Source: Planctomycetales bacterium
GTDB taxonomy: Bacteria > Planctomycetota > Planctomycetia > Planctomycetales > Planctomycetaceae
Direction: 5' to 3'
DNA: 64,000 nt
Assembly: GCA_028285345.1 (NCBI GenBank)
Contig: JANQPT010000001.1
Coordinates: 18,814 to 82,813 of the forward strand
The notes beneath the pieces are model-generated. The model saw only the letters and a program-made list of their open reading frames with translations. It was not told the DNA's origin and did not search any database. Each line of letters opens with the position of its first letter. Within the stretch, counting starts at the first letter, position 1. Positions 56,634 through 64,000 of this stretch are shown here, in pieces. A program made the translations under genes and the position numbers.

Positions 56634-57682
56634 TGCTGCCCGGTGGCCCCCAACTCGTGAACGATCTCGACCAGCGCCACCGCGTTTTCTACCGGGGTTT
56701 CGGGCATGATTCCGTGCCCCAGATTAAAAATGTGACCCGGACGTCCCTCAGCGGCCCGCATGACGTTGGCGATCCGTTGCTCTAAGACCGGCAGTTCGGC
56801 AAACAGCGAAACTGGATCGAGATTGCCCTGCACAGCCACGTCGTACCCGAGATTTGCCCACGCGTCCTGCAAATCAACCCGCCAATCGAGTCCCACCACC
56901 TGCCCGCCGGCTTCGCGCAACAAGGGGAGCAGGGCGGGGTTTCCTGTGAGAAAGTTGATGACCGGCACATCGCCGGGCAGCGCATCAATCACCGACTTGG
57001 TGTGCGGCAAGACGTAACGGCGGTAATCGTCCGGCGAGAGGCAGCCGGCCCAACTGTCAAACAGCTGAACGGCCTGGCAGCCGGCGTCAATCTGAGCGCA
57101 CAAGTAGCGCGCCATCGTCCGGGACAGCTTTTGCATGAGTGCATCCCATGCAGCGAGATCGGAATACATCCACAGTTTGGTATTACGGTAGTTTCTCGAC
57201 CCGCCTCCCTCAATGGCGTAGGAGGCTAGCGTGAACGGCGCCCCACCAAACCCTAGCAGGGGGATATCGGGCGGAAGGTCGCGCCGGATGAGTTTAACCG
57301 CCTCAAACACAAATCCCATCGAGTCGAGGTCTTCAACGTCGTCGACCCGATTGACGTCGCTCGGCACGGTGAGCGGATTGTGGATCACCGGCCCTTCGCC
57401 TTGGGCGTACTCCAAATGCAATCCCATCGGCTCAAGGATCGGCAACAGATCGGCAAACAGAATTGCGGCGTCAACGCCCAGCCGCTCGCGCGCCGTCAAG
57501 GTCACCTCAGCCGCAAGGTCGGGGCGCTTGCACAATTCCAAAAACGTGACCTTACTGCGGACCGCCATATACTCCGGCATATAGCGGCCGGCTTGCCGCA
57601 TCAGCCAGACGGGGGTGGTATCCACCGGCTCGCGGCGCGCGGCCCGCATAAATCGGCAATTCTGAAGTTCCGGCGTGATCAC
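56630..57682 (-). CDS. hemE: Uroporphyrinogen decarboxylase
   Basis: A 350-residue TIM-barrel enzyme that decarboxylates uroporphyrinogen III to coproporphyrinogen III. The signature [16 protein letters not shown] near residues 24-39 carries the conserved Arg, and [35 protein letters not shown] and [15 protein letters not shown] match. GTG 57682 is the longest start; the ATG at 57649 is also plausible, and neither has a strong ribosome-binding site. Its stop overlaps the hemY start, and hemD ends 55 bases upstream, so it is the middle of a haem operon. Confidence 0.95.
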   Translation of the reverse strand: MITPELQNCRFMRAARREPVDTTPVWLMRQAGRYMPEYMAVRSKVTFLELCKRPDLAAEVTLTARERLGVDAAILFADLLPILEPMGLHLEYAQGEGPVIHNPLTVPSDVNRVDDVEDLDSMGFVFEAVKLIRRDLPPDIPLLGFGGAPFTLASYAIEGGGSRNYRNTKLWMYSDLAAWDALMQKLSRTMARYLCAQIDAGCQAVQLFDSWAGCLSPDDYRRYVLPHTKSVIDALPGDVPVINFLTGNPALLPLLREAGGQVVGLDWRVDLQDAWANLGYDVAVQGNLDPVSLFAELPVLEQRIANVMRAAEGRPGHIFNLGHGIMPETPVENAVALVEIVHELGATGQQ

Positions 57683-57737
57683 GTTGTGCTCGTCTGAGTT
57701 GTCTAAAGCGAATTGCGAAGCGAGATTTCCAGCCGCC

Positions 57738-58640
57738 TCACGGGGCGGACCGCTTGTGTTTCAAAATCTCCGCAGCGGCCGCAGCGGCCTCGCGAACCAA
57801 GTGTCCCATTTTTGGATGCGTCGGTTCAAGGTCGACGGACAAACCCGCGCCACGCAAATGTTCGCTGGCGGTCGGGCCGATCGAGGCGACGACACATTTT
57901 GCAGCGGCAGCCAACCATGCCGCCCGTTGTCCCGACTCGTCGGCCACCTGCAAAATATGATGTAATTGCTGGGCGCTGGTGAAGAGCAAGACGTCAACTT
58001 GACCCTCAATCGTAGTGCGGATCGCCTCTTTGAGCGGAGCTGTGTCATCGGGGAGTTCCCAACGATAGACGGTCACGGGGAAAACCGTCGCACCCCGCGA
58101 ACGTAATTCCTCGTAGAAGTCGGTGCTGGGGACACCGTATTCCTGAACGGCGACTCTCTTTCCGTCTAAATCGATTTTCGCCTCAATTTCGCTCAGCAAT
58201 TCCCGCCAAGTATTTGGTTCGGGAGCTTGGCAGAAAAATGGGACGTCCCATTTGCGGAACACTGCGGCCGGTTTTGGTCCTCGCACAACACAGCAGGTGG
58301 CTCGCAGTGCATCGAGAAACTGCTGCCGAGAATATCTGGACTCGACGGCCGCCAGTGTCGCCTCGGCGCCGACACCCGTCATGAAGACGACCACATCGAG
58401 CTCGTCGCGAAAGAGCCGGTCTGCGAAATCGATCGCCGCAGCGTTCTCGTCAAGCGAAACTTCCTGCATCGAGGGGGCGACGGTGGGGACTCCGCCCTGA
58501 CGACGGATCAGAGACTGCATCTCCTGAGCTTTGCGGCTCTCGAAGGAACACACCTGCATGCCCGCAAAGCCGGGAGCGGCATCGGTTTTGGATTCTGCGT
58601 TCGGCAACACTTGGCGAGTCCTTGAATTGGTTCGGCTCAT
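57738..58640 (-). CDS. hemD: Uroporphyrinogen-III synthase
   Basis: A 300-residue two-lobed enzyme that closes hydroxymethylbilane to uroporphyrinogen III. Family features are the N-terminal [32 protein letters not shown] and [18 protein letters not shown], and the C-terminal [47 protein letters not shown] block. HemD proteins diverge strongly, and the match is at the motif level. ATG 58640 is inferred; the frame to 58727 has no family text and the ribosome-binding site is weak. It is first in the hemD-hemE-hemY run and divergent from the PhnP-like gene. Confidence 0.85.
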   Translation of the reverse strand: MSRTNSRTRQVLPNAESKTDAAPGFAGMQVCSFESRKAQEMQSLIRRQGGVPTVAPSMQEVSLDENAAAIDFADRLFRDELDVVVFMTGVGAEATLAAVESRYSRQQFLDALRATCCVVRGPKPAAVFRKWDVPFFCQAPEPNTWRELLSEIEAKIDLDGKRVAVQEYGVPSTDFYEELRSRGATVFPVTVYRWELPDDTAPLKEAIRTTIEGQVDVLLFTSAQQLHHILQVADESGQRAAWLAAAAKCVVASIGPTASEHLRGAGLSVDLEPTHPKMGHLVREAAAAAAEILKHKRSAP

Positions 58641-58823
58641 GTCGGCTGGCAAAAATCGGTGAGAGGCAGTTTCAGCGATTACGGCAAATTCACAATTCGA
58701 TTCTAGGTCGGCGGAGGTGAATTGCAACTCCGCGCGGCTGCTCTAGAATAAGCTTCGCGGAGGGCGCTCAGACGAACGCTGCCGACTCTGCCGCCAAGTA
58801 TCTCATTAGGTTTGCCGATCGCG

Positions 58824-59624
58824 ATGTCCAGCGGTGCTGTAGATTCCAGAAACGAGTTGATACTGCTGGGGACCGGCACGAGCCACGGTGTCCCGATGAT
58901 CGGCTGCCACTGCAACGTCTGCGAGTCGACGAACCCGCGAAACCAACGCACACGAACCGGCGTTGTGGTGAAGCTGCCGGAGGGAAACCTGCTGATCGAC
59001 ACGCCGCCGGAATTGCGGATGCAACTGTTGCGCGAGCGGATCGACCTCGTTCATGCGGCAATTTATACACACAGCCACGCCGACCATCTGTTCGGCCTCG
59101 ATGATCTGCGGTTGTTCGGACATTATTTGAAAGGCCCCGTACCGCTTTACTGCGAAGAAAATGTTGAGCGTCAAGTTCGACAATCGTACAACTACGCGTT
59201 TGAAACACCGCCTAACAATCATCGGGGCGCGATTCCACTGCTGACGTTTGAGCGAATCAGCACCGAAACGTTCCAACTGTTGGGGCAAACTGTGGTGCCC
59301 ATTCGGTTGTGGCACGGGAAACTCGCCGTGCTGGGATTTCGGTTTGGCAGCGTCGCCTTCTGCACGGATGTCAGCCGAATTCCCGAGGAGAGTTGGCCGC
59401 TGCTGGAAAATCTTGATGTGCTGGTATTGGACGCCCTGCGCGAGGAACCGCACCCAACGCACCTGAATATTGAGCAAGCGCTTGAAGTCGTCGAACAGGT
59501 GAAGCCTCGCCAGACCTACTTCACACACATTTCGCATACTCTCGAACATTCCCGGACCAATGCTCGATTGCCCGCTGGCGTCGAATTAGCGTACGATGGT
59601 CTGCGAATTCCGTTTGAGAATTGA
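58824..59624 (+). CDS. MBL-fold hydrolase, PhnP-like
   Basis: A 266-residue metallo-beta-lactamase-fold enzyme with no signal peptide. The PhnP-type start GTGTSHGVP is followed by GCHCNVC, whose cysteines C28, C30 and C33 form the structural zinc site of that group. Catalytic metal ligands are HSHADH (83-88), CTDVS and THISHTLEH near the C-terminus. PhnP cleaves cyclic phosphate; relatives also act on cyclic nucleotides. ATG 58824 is used; the TTG at 58812 is possible. It shares the promoter gap with hemD and is followed 37 bases later by a small gene. Confidence 0.9.
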   Translation: MSSGAVDSRNELILLGTGTSHGVPMIGCHCNVCESTNPRNQRTRTGVVVKLPEGNLLIDTPPELRMQLLRERIDLVHAAIYTHSHADHLFGLDDLRLFGHYLKGPVPLYCEENVERQVRQSYNYAFETPPNNHRGAIPLLTFERISTETFQLLGQTVVPIRLWHGKLAVLGFRFGSVAFCTDVSRIPEESWPLLENLDVLVLDALREEPHPTHLNIEQALEVVEQVKPRQTYFTHISHTLEHSRTNARLPAGVELAYDGLRIPFEN

Positions 59625-59661
59625 TCGTCTACTCCACTTTGCATCGGTCGAGACGGATATC

Positions 59662-60051
59662 ATGCAAGATGAAGCGGCAACGATTGCGTTTGCCAGACTG
59701 GCCGAGATCTCTCAGCAGAAACGGCAATTCACTCAGCGGGACAAGTTCCTGCTGCTGACCGGAATCTCAGCCTGCCGGTCCGGCTGGATCGAAATCGCCG
59801 CCCGCTGCCGCGAGCTGGTGCTGGCCCATAACCCGGCACATCTGATCCGCCGGTTTGATTCACTCCCCGATGCACTTCGAAGCGAGGACTTTGAAGCGTT
59901 CCGCAGACAACTCGACCGCTTCTGCACCTTTGAAAAGGCCGAGCATCTGCTCTCAGAAATGGGAAGCACCGTCATCTCCGAACACGACATTGAAACGGCC
60001 GGAGAGACGTTGAAGCAGTTGTTCGAATCAACCGACTGGGAGACCTCCTGA
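59662..60051 (+). CDS. Hypothetical helical protein
   Basis: A 129-residue helical protein of unknown function (QQKRQFTQRDKFLLLTGISACRSGWIEIAARCRELVLAHNPAHLIRRF compactly at 18-64). No metal, nucleotide or membrane motif is seen. ATG 59662 is chosen after GAGACGGA; the frame from 59596 overlaps the previous gene and is less likely. It lies 37 bases after the PhnP-like gene on the same strand and is probably co-transcribed. Confidence 0.7.
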   Translation: MQDEAATIAFARLAEISQQKRQFTQRDKFLLLTGISACRSGWIEIAARCRELVLAHNPAHLIRRFDSLPDALRSEDFEAFRRQLDRFCTFEKAEHLLSEMGSTVISEHDIETAGETLKQLFESTDWETS

Positions 60052-60088
60052 TCGCACGCTGTGCCACTCGTGTTCGTCCGCTGACGAA

Positions 60089-61219
60089 TTAGGGAATCAC
60101 CAGCGTCATCCCCGCCCGAATGGAATTGGGGTTGGACAGTTGATCGCGGTTGGCGCGAAAAATTTCGTGCGCCTTGCTGCGGGAGCCGTAATGTTTGACC
60201 GCGATTCGCTCGAGCGAATCGCCGCGTTGCACCGTGTAGCGGCGCGCAGGGTGATCCTCATTCGCCGCAGTGGTCTGTGTTTGCTCCAACAGCGTCGCAC
60301 TCGATTGGAACGGACTACCGCTGACCGGACGAAACAATGACTTTCGGTTGCCGGTCTCAGCCACAGTCTGCTTCGCAAAATTGCCCGCCACCGGCTCGAC
60401 CGGCGCCGGCGACTCGGATGACTTTTGCGTTCGGCGTCTCGGAATGACGATCTTCGTGCCGATTCGCAGTCGATGGGGGTCGCTGAGCACATCGCGATTG
60501 GCTTCAAAAATTTCTGCAGCACGATGCTCCGCACCCAAGAATCGACGCGCAATGCGCGAAAGCGTATCGCCCGGCTGAATTACGTACGAATCGTATTCGG
60601 GTTTTCGTGACGGCGAAGCTGGGGGAGCTCCATCATCCTTGACAGGTTTCCAATGGCGATTTTCCTCCCGATAGTATTCGGGATCGGCGATCTCGGACTG
60701 TGATGATTGAATCGGGTCGGGGACGGCACCTTCGGCGTACGCTGATTCGTGATAGAGCTCATCATCTCGGTCGTTGAGAAAATCCGCCCCCGTTTCATCG
60801 CCGAGAAAGTCGAGGTCCTGGTTGCCGAGGTCCGCGTCTTGAACGCCGTTAACCGGTCGTGAGCTGATCAACGGTTGAGTGGCACGCGAATCGGCGGTGA
60901 CCGTTTCGGCCGCCGCATCACCGGTATCAGCACCGGAAACAGGCTGGTGCTCCTCGCGCATCTGCGCCCACCACGCGTCATCAGCAGCGCTATCAGCTTG
61001 ACTCGCGGCTGTGTTAGTCTCGCGGGTCACCCCGCTATCCAAACCGGTTAAGTGGGGTTTCTGAGGACGATCCTTGATTTCGATATCGACGTCGGCGAAA
61101 TCTGGGCTCTCAGGTTCCGGAGAGGCGCTCTCGTCCTGCTTGCCGCACCAATAGACCATAGCGGCGAAACCTGCGACCAAGATTGCGAGCGCCGCAGGCA
61201 CTTTGAGTTCGCGATTCAT
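60089..61219 (-). CDS. Membrane-anchored protein with two LysM domains
   Basis: A 376-residue protein. One hydrophobic segment (residues 7-24, ending in Cys25) anchors it or forms a lipoprotein-like start. A long acidic, disordered spacer (25-205) follows. Two LysM peptidoglycan-binding domains are at 211-260 (YVIQPGDTLSRIARRFLG) and 327-376 (YTVQRGDSLERIAVKHYG), the second ending the protein. LysM binds N-acetylglucosamine in peptidoglycan, so this is an envelope link between membrane and cell wall. No enzyme domain is present. It is convergent with the hypothetical gene ending at 60051. Confidence 0.92.
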   Translation of the reverse strand: MNRELKVPAALAILVAGFAAMVYWCGKQDESASPEPESPDFADVDIEIKDRPQKPHLTGLDSGVTRETNTAASQADSAADDAWWAQMREEHQPVSGADTGDAAAETVTADSRATQPLISSRPVNGVQDADLGNQDLDFLGDETGADFLNDRDDELYHESAYAEGAVPDPIQSSQSEIADPEYYREENRHWKPVKDDGAPPASPSRKPEYDSYVIQPGDTLSRIARRFLGAEHRAAEIFEANRDVLSDPHRLRIGTKIVIPRRRTQKSSESPAPVEPVAGNFAKQTVAETGNRKSLFRPVSGSPFQSSATLLEQTQTTAANEDHPARRYTVQRGDSLERIAVKHYGSRSKAHEIFRANRDQLSNPNSIRAGMTLVIP

Positions 61220-61668
61220 GTTTGATCCATATTCTGAGCCTTCCCCTGTACTTCGAATTATCGGCTGGGCGCCTCACGCCCGAAATCTTTTATTTGAGAT
61301 GGCGGTGGATCCGCCGGTTTTCCTCAAGTCCTGACCGTATGGCACGGTCATGACAGAAAATCTGGGAGGGATTGCGAAAGCGTCGAAAAGAAGGCGGAAG
61401 CTCCGGCTAATTCGGAGATTGACGAGTATCGTGGCAGCGACGATTGTCCGTGATCATGCGCGTAGCGATAGCTTAGTCGGCAAAGTCTGCCAACGTTTCC
61501 ATGAAATGGCAGGGAGTTCAACAGCTCACATTGCGCGGGGAGTTGTCGAACTGGTAAGCGATCTCTGCGCGCGTTTGGTAAAGTCGTCTTGATCAGCGAG
61601 ATCAGCGCAGCGTGTGCGACGGAGTGCCGATCGCAGCTTGCACTTCTATAAGTCGAGCAGGGGCGATC
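61220..61668. other. Intergenic stretch with one doubtful small frame
   Basis: 449 bases between two - strand genes. A + strand frame at 61350-61592 (80 codons, Arg-rich) has no ribosome-binding site and atypical AGA/AGG codons, so I do not call it a gene. An ACCGT-ATGGC-ACGGT palindrome lies near 61335-61349. No tRNA or terminator was seen. Confidence 0.4.
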
Positions 61669-62385
61669 CTATGCCCGTAATCGGCGGTTTCTTCGCCGCA
61701 CTCGAGCAGCGAGCAGCAGGACCGCACCGATGCCCGCCAGAGTGAGGCTGTGTGGTTCGGGAATAACCGCCGGTGAGTTTTCGACGGTAACCGTGCCGGA
61801 GACCAATTCAGCGTCCACCGCTTGCCCTTGAAGCGCCAATACGGGATCGCCCGGTGGCGCTCCGCCGAGAAGTATGGTGCTTTGTCCGGCGACGAGCGCC
61901 TTAAAGTCCAAGCTCAATACCGACACTGACTGGTTGGGAAGAATCGTAAATGTCAGCGCGTCAATCAACCCAACCGCGCCACTCCCCGCAGCGAAGCCCG
62001 GAGTTGGAAACAACGGACCTGCGGTCAGCGGAGCGCCGGTCGCGGAGAACTGCGGCACGGGCAGCCCGAATAGATCGGTCGTAACTCCCGGATTGTTCCC
62101 AGCCAACACCCCGCCAAGAAACCCTGTCGGCCCCGCGCCGAGCACTGCTCCCGAATCGTTGTATGAGAGTTGCAATAGTACGGTGTCGAATACCGTCGGG
62201 GTGGGCAGACCTCCGTCATCGCTGATGACCACATCGATGGTAAAATCGCTGCCGACCGTAACGACCAATGAGTTCTGAATACCCGCCGTCGTCGGATCCA
62301 TATCAACAGACAAAATAGGGCCCGCCTCAGTGATCTGCGGACAAGTTAGCAAGACGGCGGCGAGAAGCGAATAATAGTAGCGCAT
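61669..62385 (-). CDS. PEP-CTERM sorting-domain protein
   Basis: A 238-residue exported protein with a signal peptide (residues 3-21, ending TEAG) and a C-terminal PEP-CTERM tail (VIPEPHSLTLAGIGAVLLLA, then a basic end RVRRRNRR). The middle is beta-rich and Gly/Pro/Asp-rich, with a cohesin-like feel (LSVDMDPTTAG, VLSLDFKALVAGQSTILLG) that I cannot confirm. It is the second PEP-CTERM protein of the window, not close in sequence to the first. It lies 111 bases from the repeat-protein gene on the same strand. Its ribosome-binding site (GAGGA) is some 13 bases before the ATG. Confidence 0.88.
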   Translation of the reverse strand: MRYYYSLLAAVLLTCPQITEAGPILSVDMDPTTAGIQNSLVVTVGSDFTIDVVISDDGGLPTPTVFDTVLLQLSYNDSGAVLGAGPTGFLGGVLAGNNPGVTTDLFGLPVPQFSATGAPLTAGPLFPTPGFAAGSGAVGLIDALTFTILPNQSVSVLSLDFKALVAGQSTILLGGAPPGDPVLALQGQAVDAELVSGTVTVENSPAVIPEPHSLTLAGIGAVLLLAARVRRRNRRLRA

Positions 62386-62496
62386 TTTCGTAACAAATCC
62401 TCAGCGTGGTGAACACGATAGAATTATTAAGCAAGCCAACCTTATATTCTTCCCATTTTCTCCAGTTTGTTCAATCTTCTAGAACCGAATTTGGGT

Positions 62497-64000
62497 TCAG
62501 TCTCCAAAGATTTCCTCGGGCAGCGTACTTCCCAAGTTTCCATAGACCGACCAGAAATCGAGGATATTCACACGACCGTCGCCGTTCGCATCAGCATCAC
62601 GGTCATGTTGGCCGAAGGAGAACAGTAGTTTGACGACGTCCCCGACTCCCACAAACCGATTGCCGTCAACGTCGCCGCTCAAACGATGAAATCCGTAGTT
62701 GAAGATTCCATCCTCATCGCCGTCTGTATCTTGCAGGACGGCATTGACCAGATTGGGATTGAGGATTTCGTCGGTCTGAATCCGAAGTGCGTAGTTGTCG
62801 TCAGCAAGAATTGTCTTGTCGCTCCCGCCGAATCCGTCGACTGTCAGGTCAACGATCACCGTGTTGGTTGCATCCTCCCAGATGAACCGGTCGGACGAGA
62901 GTTCAACTTCTGTTGCGGGGGCGTTGGTGACAACGAAGACCTCAATCACGTCGCCAATGGCACCACTGTCGATCAATTCTTGGACGTTTGTATCATCGCT
63001 GAATTGAACAGCGACGTTGCGTACATTCGACCGATTTTCGCCACCGTCATTGACTGTCACGTCAAGAATCGTCAACTCGTTCACCGCGGCGACTTCGACA
63101 GCGATCGTCACCGGGCCGACCGTGATTGCTTCGTCCGCCCCATCACCCGTGTCGGTCACGTCGTAATCAAACGACGCGTCGCCGTTGAAGTTACCCGCCG
63201 GCGTGAACCGCGCCGTGAAGCCGTCGGGCAGCAACTCAACCGTACCGTTAACGGCATTGCCCACATTGAACACCAGATCATCATCGGCCGTCTCGACATC
63301 GTCGACCAGCGTTCGCAGGTCGATCTCCACCGCCGTATCCTCGTCTGTATTGAGCGTCGTGGAGTCGGCTTGCGGGGTGTCGTTCACCGCCGCCACTTCC
63401 ACGTCGATTGTTAGCGGGCCGATCGTGATTGCCGAATCGGCACCGTCACCCGTGTCGGTCACGTCGTAATCAAATGACGCCGGGCCGTTGTAATCGGCCG
63501 CCGGAGTGAATCGAGCCGTGAAGCCGTCAGCCAGCAACTCGACCGTACCGTTGACGGCACCCGACACGTTGAACACCAGATCATCATCGGCCGTTTCCAC
63601 ATCTTCGACCAACGTTCGCAGATCGATCTCCACAGCCGTGTCTTCATCCGTATTGAGCGTTGTCGAATCGGCCTGCGGTGTGTCGTTCACTGCGGCGACT
63701 TCGATATCGATCGTCACCGGGCCAACCGTGATTGCCGAATCGCTGCCATCACCCGTGTCGGTCACGTCGTAATCAATCGACGCGTCGCCGTTGAAGTTAC
63801 CCGCCGGAGTGAACCTCGCCGTGAAGCCGTCCGGCAGCAACTCAACTGTACCGTTGACGGCACCCGACACGTTGAACACCAGATCATCGTCGGCCGTTTC
63901 GACATCGTCCACCAGCGTTCGCAGGTCGATCTCGATCGCCGTGTCTTCATCGGTGTTGGGCGTGGTGGGGCTCGCGTCCGGAGCGTCGTTCACCGCCGCC
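62497..64000 (-). CDS. Cadherin-type tandem-repeat protein with dockerin-like end (5' end outside window)
   Basis: The frame is open from the right window edge to a stop at 62497, giving at least 500 residues; the start lies outside the window. Three tandem repeats of 101 residues (303 bases) are present, each with NTDEDTA, DLRTLV, VETADDDLVFNV, GTVELL, DGFTARFTPA and DYDVTDTGDG, the pattern of Ig-like/cadherin tandem domains. Their proteins are nearly identical, with many synonymous base differences. A non-repeat region follows, then a dockerin-like C-terminus (SGDVDGNRFVGVGDVVKLLF and DADANGDGRVNILDFWSVYG) with two calcium loops. Secreted surface adhesin or scaffold protein is inferred. Confidence 0.9.
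   Translation of the reverse strand, partial: AAVNDAPDASPTTPNTDEDTAIEIDLRTLVDDVETADDDLVFNVSGAVNGTVELLPDGFTARFTPAGNFNGDASIDYDVTDTGDGSDSAITVGPVTIDIEVAAVNDTPQADSTTLNTDEDTAVEIDLRTLVEDVETADDDLVFNVSGAVNGTVELLADGFTARFTPAADYNGPASFDYDVTDTGDGADSAITIGPLTIDVEVAAVNDTPQADSTTLNTDEDTAVEIDLRTLVDDVETADDDLVFNVGNAVNGTVELLPDGFTARFTPAGNFNGDASFDYDVTDTGDGADEAITVGPVTIAVEVAAVNELTILDVTVNDGGENRSNVRNVAVQFSDDTNVQELIDSGAIGDVIEVFVVTNAPATEVELSSDRFIWEDATNTVIVDLTVDGFGGSDKTILADDNYALRIQTDEILNPNLVNAVLQDTDGDEDGIFNYGFHRLSGDVDGNRFVGVGDVVKLLFSFGQHDRDADANGDGRVNILDFWSVYGNLGSTLPEEIFGD

Noticed and set aside
61350..61592. 80-codon + strand frame, Arg-rich, possibly a small gene
   Set aside because: No ribosome-binding site, AGA/AGG codons unlike neighbours, no recognisable family.
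62497..63999. GTG at 63993 as the start of the repeat protein
   Set aside because: The frame stays open to the window edge and the GTG codes for a conserved Val in the repeat linker; the true start is outside the window.

Overview
The window looks like chromosomal DNA of a planctomycete, probably Planctomycetales; I cannot name the genus. The evidence is three DUF1501 (Tat-exported, sulfatase-like) proteins, a secreted DUF1549/DUF1553 cytochrome-like protein, a PPC-domain surface protein, a CRTAC1/ASPIC-UnbV protein with an N-terminal TPR part, two PEP-CTERM proteins, a cadherin-type repeat protein with a dockerin-like end, an odd sigma-70 factor and many unattached single genes on both strands. 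GC is moderately high by eye. GTG and TTG starts are common. I see no rRNA, tRNA, CRISPR array, transposase, prophage or plasmid gene.

Layout: 1-3.5 kb holds a possible 3' gene end, a secreted protein of unknown function and a cytochrome c'-like protein. 3.6-10 kb is small-molecule metabolism: an IlvD/Edd sugar-acid dehydratase, a site-2 protease homologue, a tagatose/psicose 3-epimerase-like enzyme overlapping an AcpH-like gene, NAD kinase and a 3-hydroxyisobutyrate dehydrogenase-like enzyme. 10.1-14.2 kb is an envelope cluster: two overlapping paralogous family 2 glycosyltransferases and a DedA protein. 14.3-15.9 kb has a zinc-ribbon protein and IspD. 16.5-21.6 kb has two large sensory proteins, a soluble globin-PAS-PAS-PAS chemoreceptor and a hybrid histidine kinase.

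21.6-27.2 kb has two tandem DUF1501 genes, a 134-bp inverted-repeat element, a metallo-beta-lactamase-fold hydrolase and a Str2-like PLP enzyme. 27.4-36.6 kb is a secreted-protein region: a PEP-CTERM protein, a repeat-rich gap, then a DUF1501 gene divergent from a probable operon (DUF1549/1553 protein, PPC protein, pectic-acid-lyase-like protein). 36.6-50.6 kb mixes SRPBCC, lipoprotein, ChbG-like deacetylase, YgfZ-like, TPR-like, CRTAC1, sigma factor, coiled-coil, CheY-like and M24 peptidase genes. 51-53.7 kb has a small lipoprotein, a degenerate SGNH protein and a zinc-ribbon membrane protein. 53.9-58.6 kb is a haem/menaquinone run (hemD-hemE-hemY-mqnE), followed by a PhnP-like hydrolase, a LysM protein, a PEP-CTERM protein and the repeat protein that runs off the right edge.

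The most interesting non-coding signal is a pair of 91-bp palindromic elements (28393-28483 and 46186-46276). They have the same length, about three quarters identity and a compensatory base-pair change in the inner stem; one abuts the ribosome-binding site of the sigma-factor gene. I found no clear multi-gene novel system such as a defence island. The best gene-level candidates are the globin chemoreceptor and the DUF1501/DUF1549/PPC/pectic-lyase group.
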